The notes under the pieces are model-generated. The model saw nothing but the letters and a program-made list of their open reading frames with translations. It was not told the origin of the DNA and did no database searches. From positions 30,838 through 94,837 of the forward strand of contig JANNOI010000028.1 in the NCBI GenBank assembly GCA_031398975.1: a stretch of 64,000 bases of DNA, given 5' to 3'. Shown piece after piece: positions 17,155 to 26,234 of the stretch. This stretch comes from JAKFWI01 sp031398975 (GTDB lineage: Bacteria > Pseudomonadota > Alphaproteobacteria > Caulobacterales > Aquidulcibacteraceae). A program made the position numbers and the translations under genes. The stretch's first letter is position 1, and every line of letters starts with the position of its first letter.

Positions 17155-17169
17155 TTAACCTTCCTTTCA
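17155..17169. promoter_or_regulatory. CtrA-type box upstream of fliF
   Basis: TTAA-CCTTCCT-TTCA: TTAA-N7-TTAA with one mismatch, 82 bp upstream of the chosen fliF start and adjacent to an ftr-like palindrome. As I recall, the Caulobacter fliF promoter is CtrA-activated and FlbD-repressed. Confidence 0.55.
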
Positions 17170-17176
17170 CCCCCGC

Positions 17177-17193
17177 TGGGCAATTTCTGCCCA
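17177..17193. promoter_or_regulatory. FlbD-type (ftr4-like) palindrome at fliF
   Basis: TGGGCA-ATTTC-TGCCCA, a perfect 6-bp-arm inverted repeat with the same N5 centre as the CGGCA-N5-TGCCG elements elsewhere in this window. It starts 8 bp after the CtrA-type box, a position suited to repression of fliF by FlbD. Confidence 0.5.
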
Positions 17194-17250
17194 TCGGCGC
17201 GGTCGCAGCGGGCGCGCCGGCCTTCGGGCTTGGCGGGCGGGCTTGCTATC

Positions 17251-18888
17251 GTGAACGATCTGACGGGCGCTTTCTTCAAACTTGGTCCCGCGCGCGTGTT
17301 CGCCGCGCTCGGCGTGCTTGCGGTGGTGGCGGCGCTCTTCTTCACCATCGTGTTCCGGATGGGGGGCGAGGAAAAGGCGCTCCTGTTCGCAGACGTGGAC
17401 ATGAAGGACGCCGGGGCGATCACGGCCAAACTCGAGCAGGCCGACATCGCGTATGAATTGCGCGGCGACGGCGGCGCGATCTACGTCCCCCGCTCCAAAG
17501 TGCTCAGTGCACGCATGATGCTGTCGGCCGACGGGCTGCCTTCCCGCGGCTCGGTGGGCTACGAATTGTTCGACAAGCCCGACGCCCTGGGCGCCACTCA
17601 ATTCATGCAGAATATCAACCGGTTGCGCGCGCTCGAAGGCGAGCTGGCCCGCTCGATCGCCTCCCTCGACGGGGTCGAGAGCGCGCGCGTGCACCTGGTG
17701 CTGCCGGAGCGGCAATTGTTCCAGCGCGAGGCCGAGCAGCCATCGGCGTCTATCGTGTTGAAGGTGGTGCGCGACGCGCCCTCGAGCGGGGAGGTGCGCG
17801 CGATCCGCAATCTCGTGGCGAGCGCCACGCCCGGACTCTCGGCCGACAAAGTCACGATCCTCGACGATAGCGGACGCCTGCTCGCGGCCGCCGAGGCGGA
17901 GGGCGCGGAAGGATCGGGCGAAGCGATGGACGAGCGCCAGGCCCAGATCGAGGACCGCATCCGCAAGGTGGTGCAAAATATCGTCGAGGGCGTTGTCGGG
18001 CCCGGGGCCGCGCGCGTGCAGGTGTCGGCGGAGCTCGATCTGAACCGCGTCGAGCAACAGCAGGAGATTTACGATCCCGAGGGGCGCGTCGTGCGGTCCA
18101 CCCAGAGCGTGGAGGATGTTTCGAGTTCGGAGGATCGCGAGGCGCGCTCGGGGGTGTCTGCCGCCAACAACCTGCCTGACGGCGCGCCCAGGACCGAGAC
18201 CGGCCCGGACTCCCGCGACAGCGCCAACCGCACGGAAGAGACCGTCAATTACGAGATCTCCAAGACCACGCGCCGCGAGATCATCGAGGGCGGGCGCATC
18301 CGCAAATTGTCGGTCGCGGTGGCCGTGGACGGGGTGGTGACCCCCGGCGCGAACGGGGCCGAACCTTCCTACGCCCCGCGCTCGAGCGAGGAGATGCGGA
18401 CTTTGACCGCGCTGGTGCGCTCCGCGGTAGGCTATGACGAGGCGCGCGGGGACAAGGTCGAGGTCGTCAACGCCCGCTTCGCGCGCGCCCCGGTCGCGGG
18501 CGTGGAGGCCAAGAAGCCGGGGCTGCTTGCGTTTCGCGACGGCGACGTGATGCGGGGGGCCGAGATCGGCGCAGCCTTCATCGCAGCGCTCGCGCTGATC
18601 ATCTTTGTGCTTCGCCCGCTGGTGTCGGGTCTGATCGGGGGGGGCAAACAAGCGGCCGGGACCGGCGAGCCGGCCGGCGGGCTTGCGCTTGCATCCGCGG
18701 CGGCGGGCGCCCCGGCCGCGTCGGGCTTGCCGCTCTTGTCGGGCGCGACGCCGGAATCTGTGATCGACGTGGCGCGGATTCACGGCCAGGTCAAAGCAAG
18801 TTCGGTCAAGAAGGTCGCCGAAGTGGTGGAGCAGCATCCCGAGGAATCGGTCTCCATCCTGCGCAACTGGCTGAACGAGGCGCTGTGA
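17251..18888 (+). CDS. fliF: Flagellar MS-ring protein FliF
   Basis: 545-residue FliF, the inner-membrane MS ring on which the C ring and export gate are built. A first membrane helix spans about residues 15-37, the ring-building motifs (RVHLVLPERQLFQRE and SASIVLK) lie near 150-175, a second helix spans about 435-456, and the cytoplasmic C-terminal FliG-binding segment ends in VSILRNWLNEAL. The GTG at 17251 gives the family-like MNDLTGAFFKLGPARV; a TTG at 17230 is possible and neither has a strong ribosome-binding site. It begins the fliF-fliG-flbE-fliN-flbD operon. Confidence 0.93.
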   Translation: MNDLTGAFFKLGPARVFAALGVLAVVAALFFTIVFRMGGEEKALLFADVDMKDAGAITAKLEQADIAYELRGDGGAIYVPRSKVLSARMMLSADGLPSRGSVGYELFDKPDALGATQFMQNINRLRALEGELARSIASLDGVESARVHLVLPERQLFQREAEQPSASIVLKVVRDAPSSGEVRAIRNLVASATPGLSADKVTILDDSGRLLAAAEAEGAEGSGEAMDERQAQIEDRIRKVVQNIVEGVVGPGAARVQVSAELDLNRVEQQQEIYDPEGRVVRSTQSVEDVSSSEDREARSGVSAANNLPDGAPRTETGPDSRDSANRTEETVNYEISKTTRREIIEGGRIRKLSVAVAVDGVVTPGANGAEPSYAPRSSEEMRTLTALVRSAVGYDEARGDKVEVVNARFARAPVAGVEAKKPGLLAFRDGDVMRGAEIGAAFIAALALIIFVLRPLVSGLIGGGKQAAGTGEPAGGLALASAAAGAPAASGLPLLSGATPESVIDVARIHGQVKASSVKKVAEVVEQHPEESVSILRNWLNEAL

Positions 18889-18892
18889 GGCA

Positions 18893-19933
18893 ATGGCGGC
18901 TGCGCCCAGCAAACGCGAACAGAAGACGATCGAGTCCGCCGACGAATTGAGCGGGCCGGAGAAGGCCGCCGTGATCCTCCTGTCGCTCGGGGAGGAGGCG
19001 CAAAAGATCTGGGCCCTGCTCGACGATGACGAGATCAAGGAGATTTCCCAGGCAATGTCGACGCTGGGCGTCGTCAATGCGCCGGTGGTGGAAAGTCTGA
19101 TTATCGACTTCGTGCAGAAGCTGTCGAGTTCGGGCACGCTCGTGGGCTCCTTCGACGCAACCCAGCGCCTGCTCGCGAGTTTCTTGTCCGAGGACAAAGT
19201 CAACGCCCTGATGGACGAGATCCGCGGTCCCGCGGGTCGCACGATGTGGGACAAGCTCGGCAATGTGAACGAGGCCGTGCTCGCGAATTACCTGAAGAAC
19301 GAATATCCCCAGACCGTGGCGGTGGTGCTCTCGAAGCTGCGCGCCGAGCATGCCTCGCGCGTGCTCGCCAACCTGCCGGAGGAATTCGCGATCGAGTGCG
19401 TGACGCGGATGCTGCGCATGGAGCCCGTGCAGCGCGAAATCCTGGACAAGATTGAGGAGACGCTGCGCAACGAGTTCATGTCCAACCTCTCCCACACCTC
19501 ACGGCGCGACAGCCACGAGATGATGGCCGACATCTTCAACAGCTTCGATCGCCAGACGGAGAGCCGTTTCCTCGCCGCGCTCGAGGAGAAGAACCGCGAT
19601 TCCGCCGACCGGATCCGGACGCTGATGTTTGTATTCGAGGATCTGAAGAAGCTGGACCCCGGCGGGGTACAGACTTTGCTGCGCGCCGCGCCGAAGGAAC
19701 TTTTGCCGCTGGCGCTCAAGGGGGCCTCCGACGATCTGCGCCAATTGTTCTTCTCCAACATGTCCGAGCGCGCGGGCAAACTCCTGAAGGACGAGATGGC
19801 GACCATGGGGCCGGTGCGGCTCAAGGACGTGGACGCCGCCCAAGCGCAATTGGTGCTGACCGCGAAGGAACTCGCCGCCAAGGGCGAAATCCTGCTCGCC
19901 GAAAACGGCGCCGCCGACGAATTGATCTATTGA
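18893..19933 (+). CDS. fliG: Flagellar motor switch protein FliG
   Basis: 346-residue FliG, the C-ring protein contacting FliF and the stator. The N-terminal domain (ELSGPEKAAVILLSLGEE) binds FliF, the middle ARM domains carry NEYPQTVAVVLSKLRAEHAS, and the C-terminal motor domain has the charged helix (LKKLDPGGVQTLLRAAPKE and neighbouring DLRQLFFSNMSERAGKLLKDE is split here for length). The gene starts 4 bp after the fliF stop. The last bases overlap a TTG that could start the next gene, though a later TTG is preferred there. Confidence 0.94.
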   Translation: MAAAPSKREQKTIESADELSGPEKAAVILLSLGEEAQKIWALLDDDEIKEISQAMSTLGVVNAPVVESLIIDFVQKLSSSGTLVGSFDATQRLLASFLSEDKVNALMDEIRGPAGRTMWDKLGNVNEAVLANYLKNEYPQTVAVVLSKLRAEHASRVLANLPEEFAIECVTRMLRMEPVQREILDKIEETLRNEFMSNLSHTSRRDSHEMMADIFNSFDRQTESRFLAALEEKNRDSADRIRTLMFVFEDLKKLDPGGVQTLLRAAPKELLPLALKGASDDLRQLFFSNMSERAGKLLKDEMATMGPVRLKDVDAAQAQLVLTAKELAAKGEILLAENGAADELIY

Positions 19934-19944
19934 GGACGCCCGCC

Positions 19945-20574
19945 TTGAACGCCATCCGCAAATTCAACTTCGAAACGGTGTTCGCGCCCGACGGCGCCAT
20001 CGTGCGCGACGGCTCTGGCTTTCGCACCCAGTTTGACGCCGAAGAGGTCGCGGCCGAACGGGCAAGCGCCTTCGCCGAGGGGGAGCGATCGGAACTGGCG
20101 CGCGCGGAGAAGGCGGCCGCGGACGCGCTCGTCACGCTGGCGCAGCAGATGAAGCAGCTTCTCGCCGCGCTCGGCGCGGAGAGCCGCCAACTGAAGCAGG
20201 AAGGCATGGCGGTGGCGCTGGCCGCTGCCCGGCTTGTGGCGGACTCAGCGCTCGATGCGTTCGGCGCGGCGCGCGTGGAGGCCGCCGTCGGCGACGCGAT
20301 GGAGACTTTGAGGGACAATCCGCGGCTTTCCGTGCGGGTCCACCCAAGTCTGATCGAGGCGTTGCGGCCGCGCCTGGTAGAGGCGGCCGCCGCCCACGGC
20401 TATGGCGGCGCCCTCCTCGTGCGCGCCGACCCACAGGTGCGGGGCGGCGATGTGCGCCTGGAGTGGGCGGACGGGGCGATCGTGCACGACCGGCAGGAGG
20501 CGTTCGCCCGCGTCGAGGCCGCCATCGCCCACCACCTTCGCGAACAGGCTTCGCCCGAGGAGGCCCGCCCATGA
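19945..20574 (+). CDS. flbE: FliH-like flagellar protein FlbE
   Basis: 209-residue FliH/FlbE-type protein. FliH regulates the export ATPase FliI; FlbE in Caulobacter occupies this exact operon slot. The N-terminal part (MNAIRKFNFETVF) and the long charged helix at 35-95 fit FliH, and a conserved C-terminal beta-rich part ends in DVRLEWADGAIVHDRQEAF. The start is uncertain: TTG 19945 has GAGGAC 10 bases upstream and is preferred, while TTG 19930 overlaps the fliG stop. Its ATGA overlap with fliN implies coupled translation. The fliI/fliJ partners are not in this window. Confidence 0.8.
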   Translation: MNAIRKFNFETVFAPDGAIVRDGSGFRTQFDAEEVAAERASAFAEGERSELARAEKAAADALVTLAQQMKQLLAALGAESRQLKQEGMAVALAAARLVADSALDAFGAARVEAAVGDAMETLRDNPRLSVRVHPSLIEALRPRLVEAAAAHGYGGALLVRADPQVRGGDVRLEWADGAIVHDRQEAFARVEAAIAHHLREQASPEEARP

Positions 20575-20915
20575 GCACCGATCCCCGCGACGATCTTCAA
20601 TTGGAGGAACTTAGCCCCGACGCGTCCGTCCCTCCCGCCATGGAAGAGGATTTCGTCAAGACCGCCGCGGACCTCGCGCCGGTGTTTGACGTGCCGGTCC
20701 ATATCCAGGCCGTGCTCGGCAAGACGAGCCTCGATGTCTCGCAATTGCTGCGCCTTAACCGCGGCTCGATCCTCGAGCTCGACCGCAAAGTCGGCGAGGC
20801 GATCGACATCTATGTCAATAACCGCCTCGTAGCGCGGGGCGAAGTGGTGGTGGTGGACGATCGCCTCGGGGTGACGATGACGGAGATCATCAAGGACGGA
20901 GACGGCGCCGGATGA
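20571..20915 (+). CDS. fliN: Flagellar motor switch protein FliN
   Basis: 114-residue FliN. The SpoA/FliMN-C domain is plain: DVPVHIQAVLGKTSLDVSQL, then LDRKVGEAIDIYVNNRLVAR and GVTMTEII at the end. FliN forms the bottom of the C ring with FliM and takes part in switching and in docking of the export apparatus. A short 40-residue N-terminal extension is rich in acidic residues. The start codon overlaps the flbE stop (ATGA), and flbD begins 28 bp later. Confidence 0.95.
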   Translation: MSTDPRDDLQLEELSPDASVPPAMEEDFVKTAADLAPVFDVPVHIQAVLGKTSLDVSQLLRLNRGSILELDRKVGEAIDIYVNNRLVARGEVVVVDDRLGVTMTEIIKDGDGAG

Positions 20916-20943
20916 GCCGCGCCGGGATGGAAGGAGGGCGCTG

Positions 20944-22299
20944 ATGCGCATCATGATCGTGGGCCCGCTGAACGGGCAGATCGCGGCCGCCACCAAAATC
21001 GCGCTCGATCGCGGGGCCAAGGTGGTGCAGGTCGATACGGTGGTGCAGGCCACCGCGGCGCTGCGCGCGGGCAAGGGCGCGGACCTTCTGATGGTCGATG
21101 TCGCGCTTGACATCGCCGCGCTGATCGCCGCCAACGAGGCTGAGCGCATCCGCGTGCCGGTGGTGGCGTGCGGGGTGAGCGCAGACCCTGGCGTGGCGGC
21201 CGCCGCCATCCGCGCAGGCGCGAAGGAATTCATTCCCCTTCCTCCGGAACCGGAATTGATCGCCGCCGTGCTCGCCGCCGTGTGCGACGACGAGCGCCCG
21301 ATGATCGCCGACGATCCCGCCATGCGCCAAGTCTGTGCGCTGGCGGACCAGATCGCCCCCTCCGACGCCTCGATTCTGATCACCGGCGAGAGCGGCGTCG
21401 GCAAGGAGGTCATGGCGCGCTACGTGCACAGACGATCCAAGCGCGCCGAGGCCCCGTTCGTCGCCGTCAATTGCGCCGCGATCCCCGACAATCTCCTCGA
21501 AAGCGAGTTGTTTGGCCATGAAAAGGGCGCGTTCACCGGCGCGCTCGCCCGGCGCATCGGCAAGTTCGAGGAGGCCGACGGCGGCACCCTGCTGCTGGAC
21601 GAAATCTCGGAGATGGACGCGCGCCTGCAGGCTAAGTTGCTACGCGCCATCCAGGAACGCTGCATCGACCGCGTGGGCGGCGCAAAGCCCGTGCCTGTAG
21701 ACATCCGCATCATCGCGACCTCCAATCGCGATTTGGGCGAGGCGGTGCGCGAGGGGGTTTTCCGTCAAGACTTGCTCTATCGCCTGAACGTGGTGAACCT
21801 CGCCATCCCCCCGCTGCGCGAGCGGCGCAAGGACATCGCAGCGCTGGCGCGCTTCTTCATCGAGAAATATGCGCGCGCGAACGGGCGCCCGGTCAAGGCG
21901 CTTTCGCCTGCGGGGCTGGAGCAGGTGTTGAGCCATCGCTGGCTTGGCAATGTGCGCGAACTCGAGAACGCCATGCACCGCGCGGTGCTGTTGTCGAGCG
22001 AGGCCGAGATCGGCCCCGAGGCGATCCGCATGCCCGACGGCGCGCCCACCGGCGCAGGCGTGGATGAGACCACCCGCTATGCGGTGGAGGCCGCGGCGGC
22101 GGCGCGCAACCTGGTGGGCCAGACGGTGGCGGCGGTGGAGCAGGACCTGATCCTGCAGACTTTGGCCCATTGCCTGGGCAACCGCACCCACGCCGCGCAC
22201 ATCCTGGGGATATCCATCCGCACGCTGCGCAACAAGCTGAAGCAATATTCCGACGAAGGCCTGGACGTGACCCCGCCCGCCATCGGCGTCGCCGCCTGA
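20944..22299 (+). CDS. flbD: Sigma-54-dependent regulator FlbD
   Basis: 451-residue NtrC-family activator. An atypical receiver-like N-terminal domain (1-120) lacks the usual acidic pair near the start, as I recall for FlbD. The AAA+ domain has Walker A GESGVGKE near 148, the sigma-54 contact GAFTGA near 194 and Walker B GGTLLLDEI; a Fis-type HTH (NRTHAAHILGISIRTLRNKL) closes the protein. In Caulobacter FlbD, licensed by FliX, activates late flagellar genes and represses fliF. FliX is encoded at 38851-39291 and matching palindromes occur at flgK/fliK, fliF and fliL/flgF. Confidence 0.93.
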   Translation: MRIMIVGPLNGQIAAATKIALDRGAKVVQVDTVVQATAALRAGKGADLLMVDVALDIAALIAANEAERIRVPVVACGVSADPGVAAAAIRAGAKEFIPLPPEPELIAAVLAAVCDDERPMIADDPAMRQVCALADQIAPSDASILITGESGVGKEVMARYVHRRSKRAEAPFVAVNCAAIPDNLLESELFGHEKGAFTGALARRIGKFEEADGGTLLLDEISEMDARLQAKLLRAIQERCIDRVGGAKPVPVDIRIIATSNRDLGEAVREGVFRQDLLYRLNVVNLAIPPLRERRKDIAALARFFIEKYARANGRPVKALSPAGLEQVLSHRWLGNVRELENAMHRAVLLSSEAEIGPEAIRMPDGAPTGAGVDETTRYAVEAAAAARNLVGQTVAAVEQDLILQTLAHCLGNRTHAAHILGISIRTLRNKLKQYSDEGLDVTPPAIGVAA

Positions 22300-22323
22300 T
22301 CCTGACTTCGAAACGAGACCGAC

Positions 22324-24423
22324 ATGGCTGACACCGCCCTCGCGCCGCGCCCCGCTATTGACTTCGCCGCCATCCGCAACGCGCTGCTGCGCGGGGATGT
22401 GGCGCTGGCCGCCTTGGTTTTGGGGGTGCTGGCGATCCTGCTGACGCCGGTGCCGGCGTGGGCGCTCGACTTCCTGCTCGCCTTGTCGGTGACGATATCG
22501 ATCCTGGTGCTGTTGACGGCCTTGTTCATCAAGCGCCCGCTCGAGTTCACGGCCTTCCCGACCGTGCTCCTGCTGACCACCCTGTTCCGCCTGGCGCTGA
22601 ACGTCGCCTCCACCCGCCTCATCCTAAGCCACGGGCACGAGGGCCACGACGCCGCGGGCCAGGTGATCAAGGCGTTCGGCGATTTCGTGATGGGCGGCAA
22701 TTTCATCATCGGGGTGGTGGTGTTCATCATCCTGATCATCGTCAACTTCATCGTCATCACGAAGGGTTCCACGCGCATCGCCGAGGTCGCGGCCCGATTT
22801 ACGCTGGACTCCATGCCCGGCAAGCAGATGGCGATCGACGCCGACCTCTCCTCCGGCCTCATCAATGAGAGCGAGGCGCGAAAGCGGCGCAAGGACCTCG
22901 AAGACGAGAGCAATTTCTACGGCGCGATGGACGGCGCCTCCAAGTTTGTCCGCGGCGACGCGATGGCGGCGATCCTGATCGTAGCGATCAACATCGTGGG
23001 CGGCATCGTGATCGGGGTGATGAGCCACGGCGTGCCCTGGGCGGAAGCGGCCGACACCTATACCCGCCTGACGGTGGGCGAGGGCCTCGTGGCGCAGATC
23101 CCGGCGCTGATCATCTCGGTGGCCGCAGGTCTGCTCGTGGCGAAGTCTGGCGTGGAGGGCTCCGCCGACCGCGCGCTGGCGCGCCAGTTCGCGAACTATC
23201 CTCAGGCGCTGGGCATCGTCTCGGCGTGCGCGTTCCTGGTGGGGGTGCTGCCGGGCATGCCGCTCGTGCCGTTCTGGGCGCTGGCTTTAGGCTCGGGGCT
23301 GCTGGCCTGGAACGTGCGCCGCACCGTCAAGACAAGCGAGGCCGCCGCGCGCGCCAAGGCCCAAGCCGAAGCCGCCGTCCCGCCCGTGGAGGAGACCCCG
23401 GCCGCGGCGCTGGCGATGGATGAATTGCGCGTCGAACTTGGGTTCGGCCTGCTTGGGCTGCTCAACGAAGTGCAGGGGCGGCGTCTGACGGATCAGATCA
23501 AGGCGCTGCGCAAGAGTTTGGCGCAAGAACTGGGCTTCGTGACCCCGCCCGTGCGCATCCTGGACAATGTCCAGCTGCCGTCGGACCGCTACGCCATTCG
23601 GGTGCGGGAGATGGAGGCCGGGGGCGGACGGCTGAAGCTCGGCGCATTGTTGACCATGGACCCCTCCGGGCGCGGCGTCGCGCTGCCGGGGGAGAAGGTC
23701 AAAGAGCCCGCCTTCGGCCTCGATGCGGCCTGGATCGACGAAAGCGCCCGCGAGGAGGCGACGTTCCGCGGCTACACCGTCGTCGATCCCGCCACGGTGC
23801 TCACCACGCACCTGACCGAGATCATCAAAGACCACCTGCCCGACCTCCTGACCTTCTCCGAGACCAAAAAGCTGATCAAGGACCTCCCGAAGGAAACCCA
23901 AAGTCTGCTCGAGGACGTGGCCCCGGCCCACATCTCCTGGAGCGGCGTGCAGCGTGTGTTGCAGAACCTGCTGCGCGAGCGCGTTTCCATCCGCGACCTC
24001 TCCGCCATCGTCGAGGCGATCGCGGAGGCCGCGCCCGGCGCCCATGACCTGACTTTGATCACCGAACATGTGCGCGCGCGGCTGGGCCGCCAGCTTTGCT
24101 TCCAGCACCGCGGCGCGGACGGTGCCCTGCCGATCGTGACCCTTTCCCCTGCCTGGGAGCAGGAATTCGCCTCCGCGCTGGTGGGCGACAAGGGCGAGCG
24201 CACGCTGGCGCTCGCCCCCTCCAAGCTGCACCAATTCGTGGCCGACGTGCGCACCGCATTCGAGCGCGCCGCTGGCGGGGGCGAAACCCCGGTCCTGCTC
24301 ACGAGCCCGCTGATCCGGCCCTATGTGCGGTCCCTGATCGAGCGCTTCCGGCCCATGAGCATCGTGATGAGCCAGAACGAGGTGCACCCGAAGGCCAAGC
24401 TGCGCGCGCTGGGCATGGTGTAA
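22324..24423 (+). CDS. flhA: Flagellar export gate protein FlhA
   Basis: 699-residue FlhA, proton-driven export gate of the flagellar type III system. About eight N-terminal membrane helices (residues 30-330) include the FHIPEP signature region (TAFPTVLLLTTLFRLALNVA) and DAMPGKQMAIDAD-like segment, here DSMPGKQMAIDADLSSG. The large C-terminal cytosolic domain (about 370-699) is complete, ending NEVHPKAKLRALGMV. The ATG is 24 bp after the flbD stop. FlhA joins FliO/FliP of block 3; FliQ, FliR and FlhB are not in this window. Confidence 0.96.
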   Translation: MADTALAPRPAIDFAAIRNALLRGDVALAALVLGVLAILLTPVPAWALDFLLALSVTISILVLLTALFIKRPLEFTAFPTVLLLTTLFRLALNVASTRLILSHGHEGHDAAGQVIKAFGDFVMGGNFIIGVVVFIILIIVNFIVITKGSTRIAEVAARFTLDSMPGKQMAIDADLSSGLINESEARKRRKDLEDESNFYGAMDGASKFVRGDAMAAILIVAINIVGGIVIGVMSHGVPWAEAADTYTRLTVGEGLVAQIPALIISVAAGLLVAKSGVEGSADRALARQFANYPQALGIVSACAFLVGVLPGMPLVPFWALALGSGLLAWNVRRTVKTSEAAARAKAQAEAAVPPVEETPAAALAMDELRVELGFGLLGLLNEVQGRRLTDQIKALRKSLAQELGFVTPPVRILDNVQLPSDRYAIRVREMEAGGGRLKLGALLTMDPSGRGVALPGEKVKEPAFGLDAAWIDESAREEATFRGYTVVDPATVLTTHLTEIIKDHLPDLLTFSETKKLIKDLPKETQSLLEDVAPAHISWSGVQRVLQNLLRERVSIRDLSAIVEAIAEAAPGAHDLTLITEHVRARLGRQLCFQHRGADGALPIVTLSPAWEQEFASALVGDKGERTLALAPSKLHQFVADVRTAFERAAGGGETPVLLTSPLIRPYVRSLIERFRPMSIVMSQNEVHPKAKLRALGMV

Positions 24424-24446
24424 GCGCTGCGGAAGCGCGCACGTGC

Positions 24447-24461
24447 TTAACGCCGTCTAAA
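24447..24461. promoter_or_regulatory. CtrA-type box upstream of the flhG-like gene
   Basis: TTAA-CGCCGTC-TAAA, one mismatch from TTAA-N7-TTAA, 24 bp after the flhA stop and 57 bp upstream of the chosen start at 24518. It suggests the ATPase gene has its own cell-cycle promoter rather than only read-through from flhA. Confidence 0.45.
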
Positions 24462-24517
24462 CGGTCTTGCCCGCAAGGATGAGCCGACGTCCCGCCTCCC
24501 CAGCGGAGCCGCACCGA

Positions 24518-25369
24518 ATGCCAAATCCAAGCCCGACTTCCCCCCACGCCCCCGGCGCACGCCTCCAGCCGCGCAAGGCGCGCCCTGCGCCGGCGCTCGC
24601 CCCGCGCGCGCCGCCCGCGCCGATCCTCGCCATCGCCTCCGGCAAGGGCGGGGTCGGCAAATCCTGGTTCTCGTGCACGCTGGCCTGCATCCATGCACGG
24701 CTGAACAAGCGCACCCTGCTGGTGGACGGCGATTTCGGCCTCGCCAATATTGACGTGCAGCTTGGCGTGCGCCCGCAGGCCGATCTCGCGGCGGTGATGC
24801 GGGGGTGGGTGGACCTCGAAGCCGCCGTCACCCCGATCCTCGGGGGCGCGGGCAAGCCCGGGGGCTTTGACCTCCTGCCGGGGCGCTCGGGCTCGGGGGC
24901 GCTTGCGGCTATGACGCTCGAGGAGGTGTCGAAGATCGTGTCCGGCGTATCGGCGCTCGCACTGCATTATGAGCGGCTGGTGCTCGATCTCGCGGCCGGG
25001 GCCGATCCCCAGATCATGCGCCTGGCGCGCGGCGCCGATCATGTGATCGTGGTCACCACCGAAGAGCCGCCCGCGCTGACCGACGCCTACGCCTTCATGA
25101 AGGTGCTGCGCCAGCACCGCAGCGACGTGGCCCCCTGGCTCGTGGTGAACATGGCCGAAAAGCGCGCCTCGGGGCGGCGCGTCTACGAGCAGCTCGCCAA
25201 GGCCTGCGAGACCTATCTCGATTTCCGCCCGCCGCTTGCGGGCATCATCCACCGCGACGCGCGCGTGCCCGACTGCATCCGCGCCCAGACGGCCCTGCCC
25301 GTGCGCCACCCCACCAGCCAAGCCTATGAGGATTGCCTGCGGATCGCGGAGGCGCTGGCGGCGGCCTGA
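24518..25369 (+). CDS. MinD/ParA-family ATPase, FlhG/FleN-like
   Basis: 283-residue MinD-type ATPase. The deviant Walker A SGKGGVGKS is at 41-49, DGDFGLANIDVQLG is the switch region and LVLDLAAGADPQIMRLA contains the Walker B Asp. FlhG/FleN-type proteins control number and placement of flagella, usually with the GTPase FlhF, which is absent here. The first 35 residues are Pro/Ala/Arg-rich. ATG 24518 has GGAG 9 bases upstream and is preferred; ATG 24479 or TTG 24467 would add up to 17 residues. Located right after flhA, so a flagellar role is likely, but another MinD-like role cannot be excluded. Confidence 0.8.
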   Translation: MPNPSPTSPHAPGARLQPRKARPAPALAPRAPPAPILAIASGKGGVGKSWFSCTLACIHARLNKRTLLVDGDFGLANIDVQLGVRPQADLAAVMRGWVDLEAAVTPILGGAGKPGGFDLLPGRSGSGALAAMTLEEVSKIVSGVSALALHYERLVLDLAAGADPQIMRLARGADHVIVVTTEEPPALTDAYAFMKVLRQHRSDVAPWLVVNMAEKRASGRRVYEQLAKACETYLDFRPPLAGIIHRDARVPDCIRAQTALPVRHPTSQAYEDCLRIAEALAAA

Positions 25370-25392
25370 GGCGGCCGTTAAGCTCGGCGGCG

Positions 25393-26214
25393 ATGGATGA
25401 GCCCGACCGCCGCCGCGCCTTCGACGCGCTGATCGCGTTCTGGGCCGATGCCGGCGTAGAGGTGGGCGAGGCGCGCGCGCTGCTGCGCCAGCCCTCTCCA
25501 GGCGGCGCCGCCAAACCGGCCGCGCCGCCGCGCCCTGCCCCGGCCCCCGGCCTTGCCGTGGAGCGTCCGGCCCGCCCCTCCAAGGCGCCGCTGGAAGAGG
25601 GCCGCGCGCTCGCCGCGGCCGCGCCCGACTTGGCGGCTCTGCGCGAGGCGCTGACCCGGTTCGAAGGCTGCGCGCTGAAAAAGACCGCCCGCCAGCTCGT
25701 ATTCAGCGACGGCGCGCCCGGCGCGGACGTGATGCTCATCGGCGAGGCGCCCGGCAAGGAGGAGGATGAGCAGGGCAAGCCCTTCGTCGGCCGCTCGGGC
25801 AAGCTGTTGGACGCGATGTTCGCCGCCATCGGCCTGTCGCGCGCCGACACACTTTTCATCTCCAACGTTATCTTCTGGCGTCCCCCCGGCAATCGCGCGC
25901 CGACGCAAGGCGAGATCGCCGCCTGCCTTCCCTTTATCGAGCGGGCGGTGGCGCTGGCGCGGCCGAAGCTCCTGGTCCTCGCCGGGGGCGTGGCGGCGCA
26001 GGCGCTGCTGCGCACCGATACGGGCGTCACCCGCCTGCGGGGCAAGCGCCTGTCCTACGCGCCGGAGGGCGCTTCGCCCGTCAACACGATGGTGATGCTT
26101 CATCCGGCATATCTGCTGCGACGGCCGCAGGAAAAGCGCCTGGCGTGGGCCGATCTGCTGGCGCTGGAGGCGTGGGCGGAGGAGGTCGGCGCCGCCCGGG
26201 GGCCGCGTCTGTAG
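25393..26214 (+). CDS. Uracil-DNA glycosylase, family 4-like
   Basis: 273-residue uracil-DNA glycosylase superfamily protein, base-excision repair of uracil in DNA. Motif A GEAPGKEEDEQGKPFVGRSG is at about 117-136 and motif B HPAYLLRR near the end. Family 4 enzymes hold a [4Fe-4S] cluster with four cysteines; here only C93 (GCALKK) and C178 are in the usual regions, as I recall for other alphaproteobacterial members, so a cluster may be absent. A 90-residue Ala/Pro-rich N-terminal extension precedes the domain. It follows the flhG-like gene by 23 bp and is followed by a lytic transglycosylase 20 bp later. Confidence 0.88.
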   Translation: MDEPDRRRAFDALIAFWADAGVEVGEARALLRQPSPGGAAKPAAPPRPAPAPGLAVERPARPSKAPLEEGRALAAAAPDLAALREALTRFEGCALKKTARQLVFSDGAPGADVMLIGEAPGKEEDEQGKPFVGRSGKLLDAMFAAIGLSRADTLFISNVIFWRPPGNRAPTQGEIAACLPFIERAVALARPKLLVLAGGVAAQALLRTDTGVTRLRGKRLSYAPEGASPVNTMVMLHPAYLLRRPQEKRLAWADLLALEAWAEEVGAARGPRL

Positions 26215-26234
26215 CGGGGCGGAAACGAGAAGCG

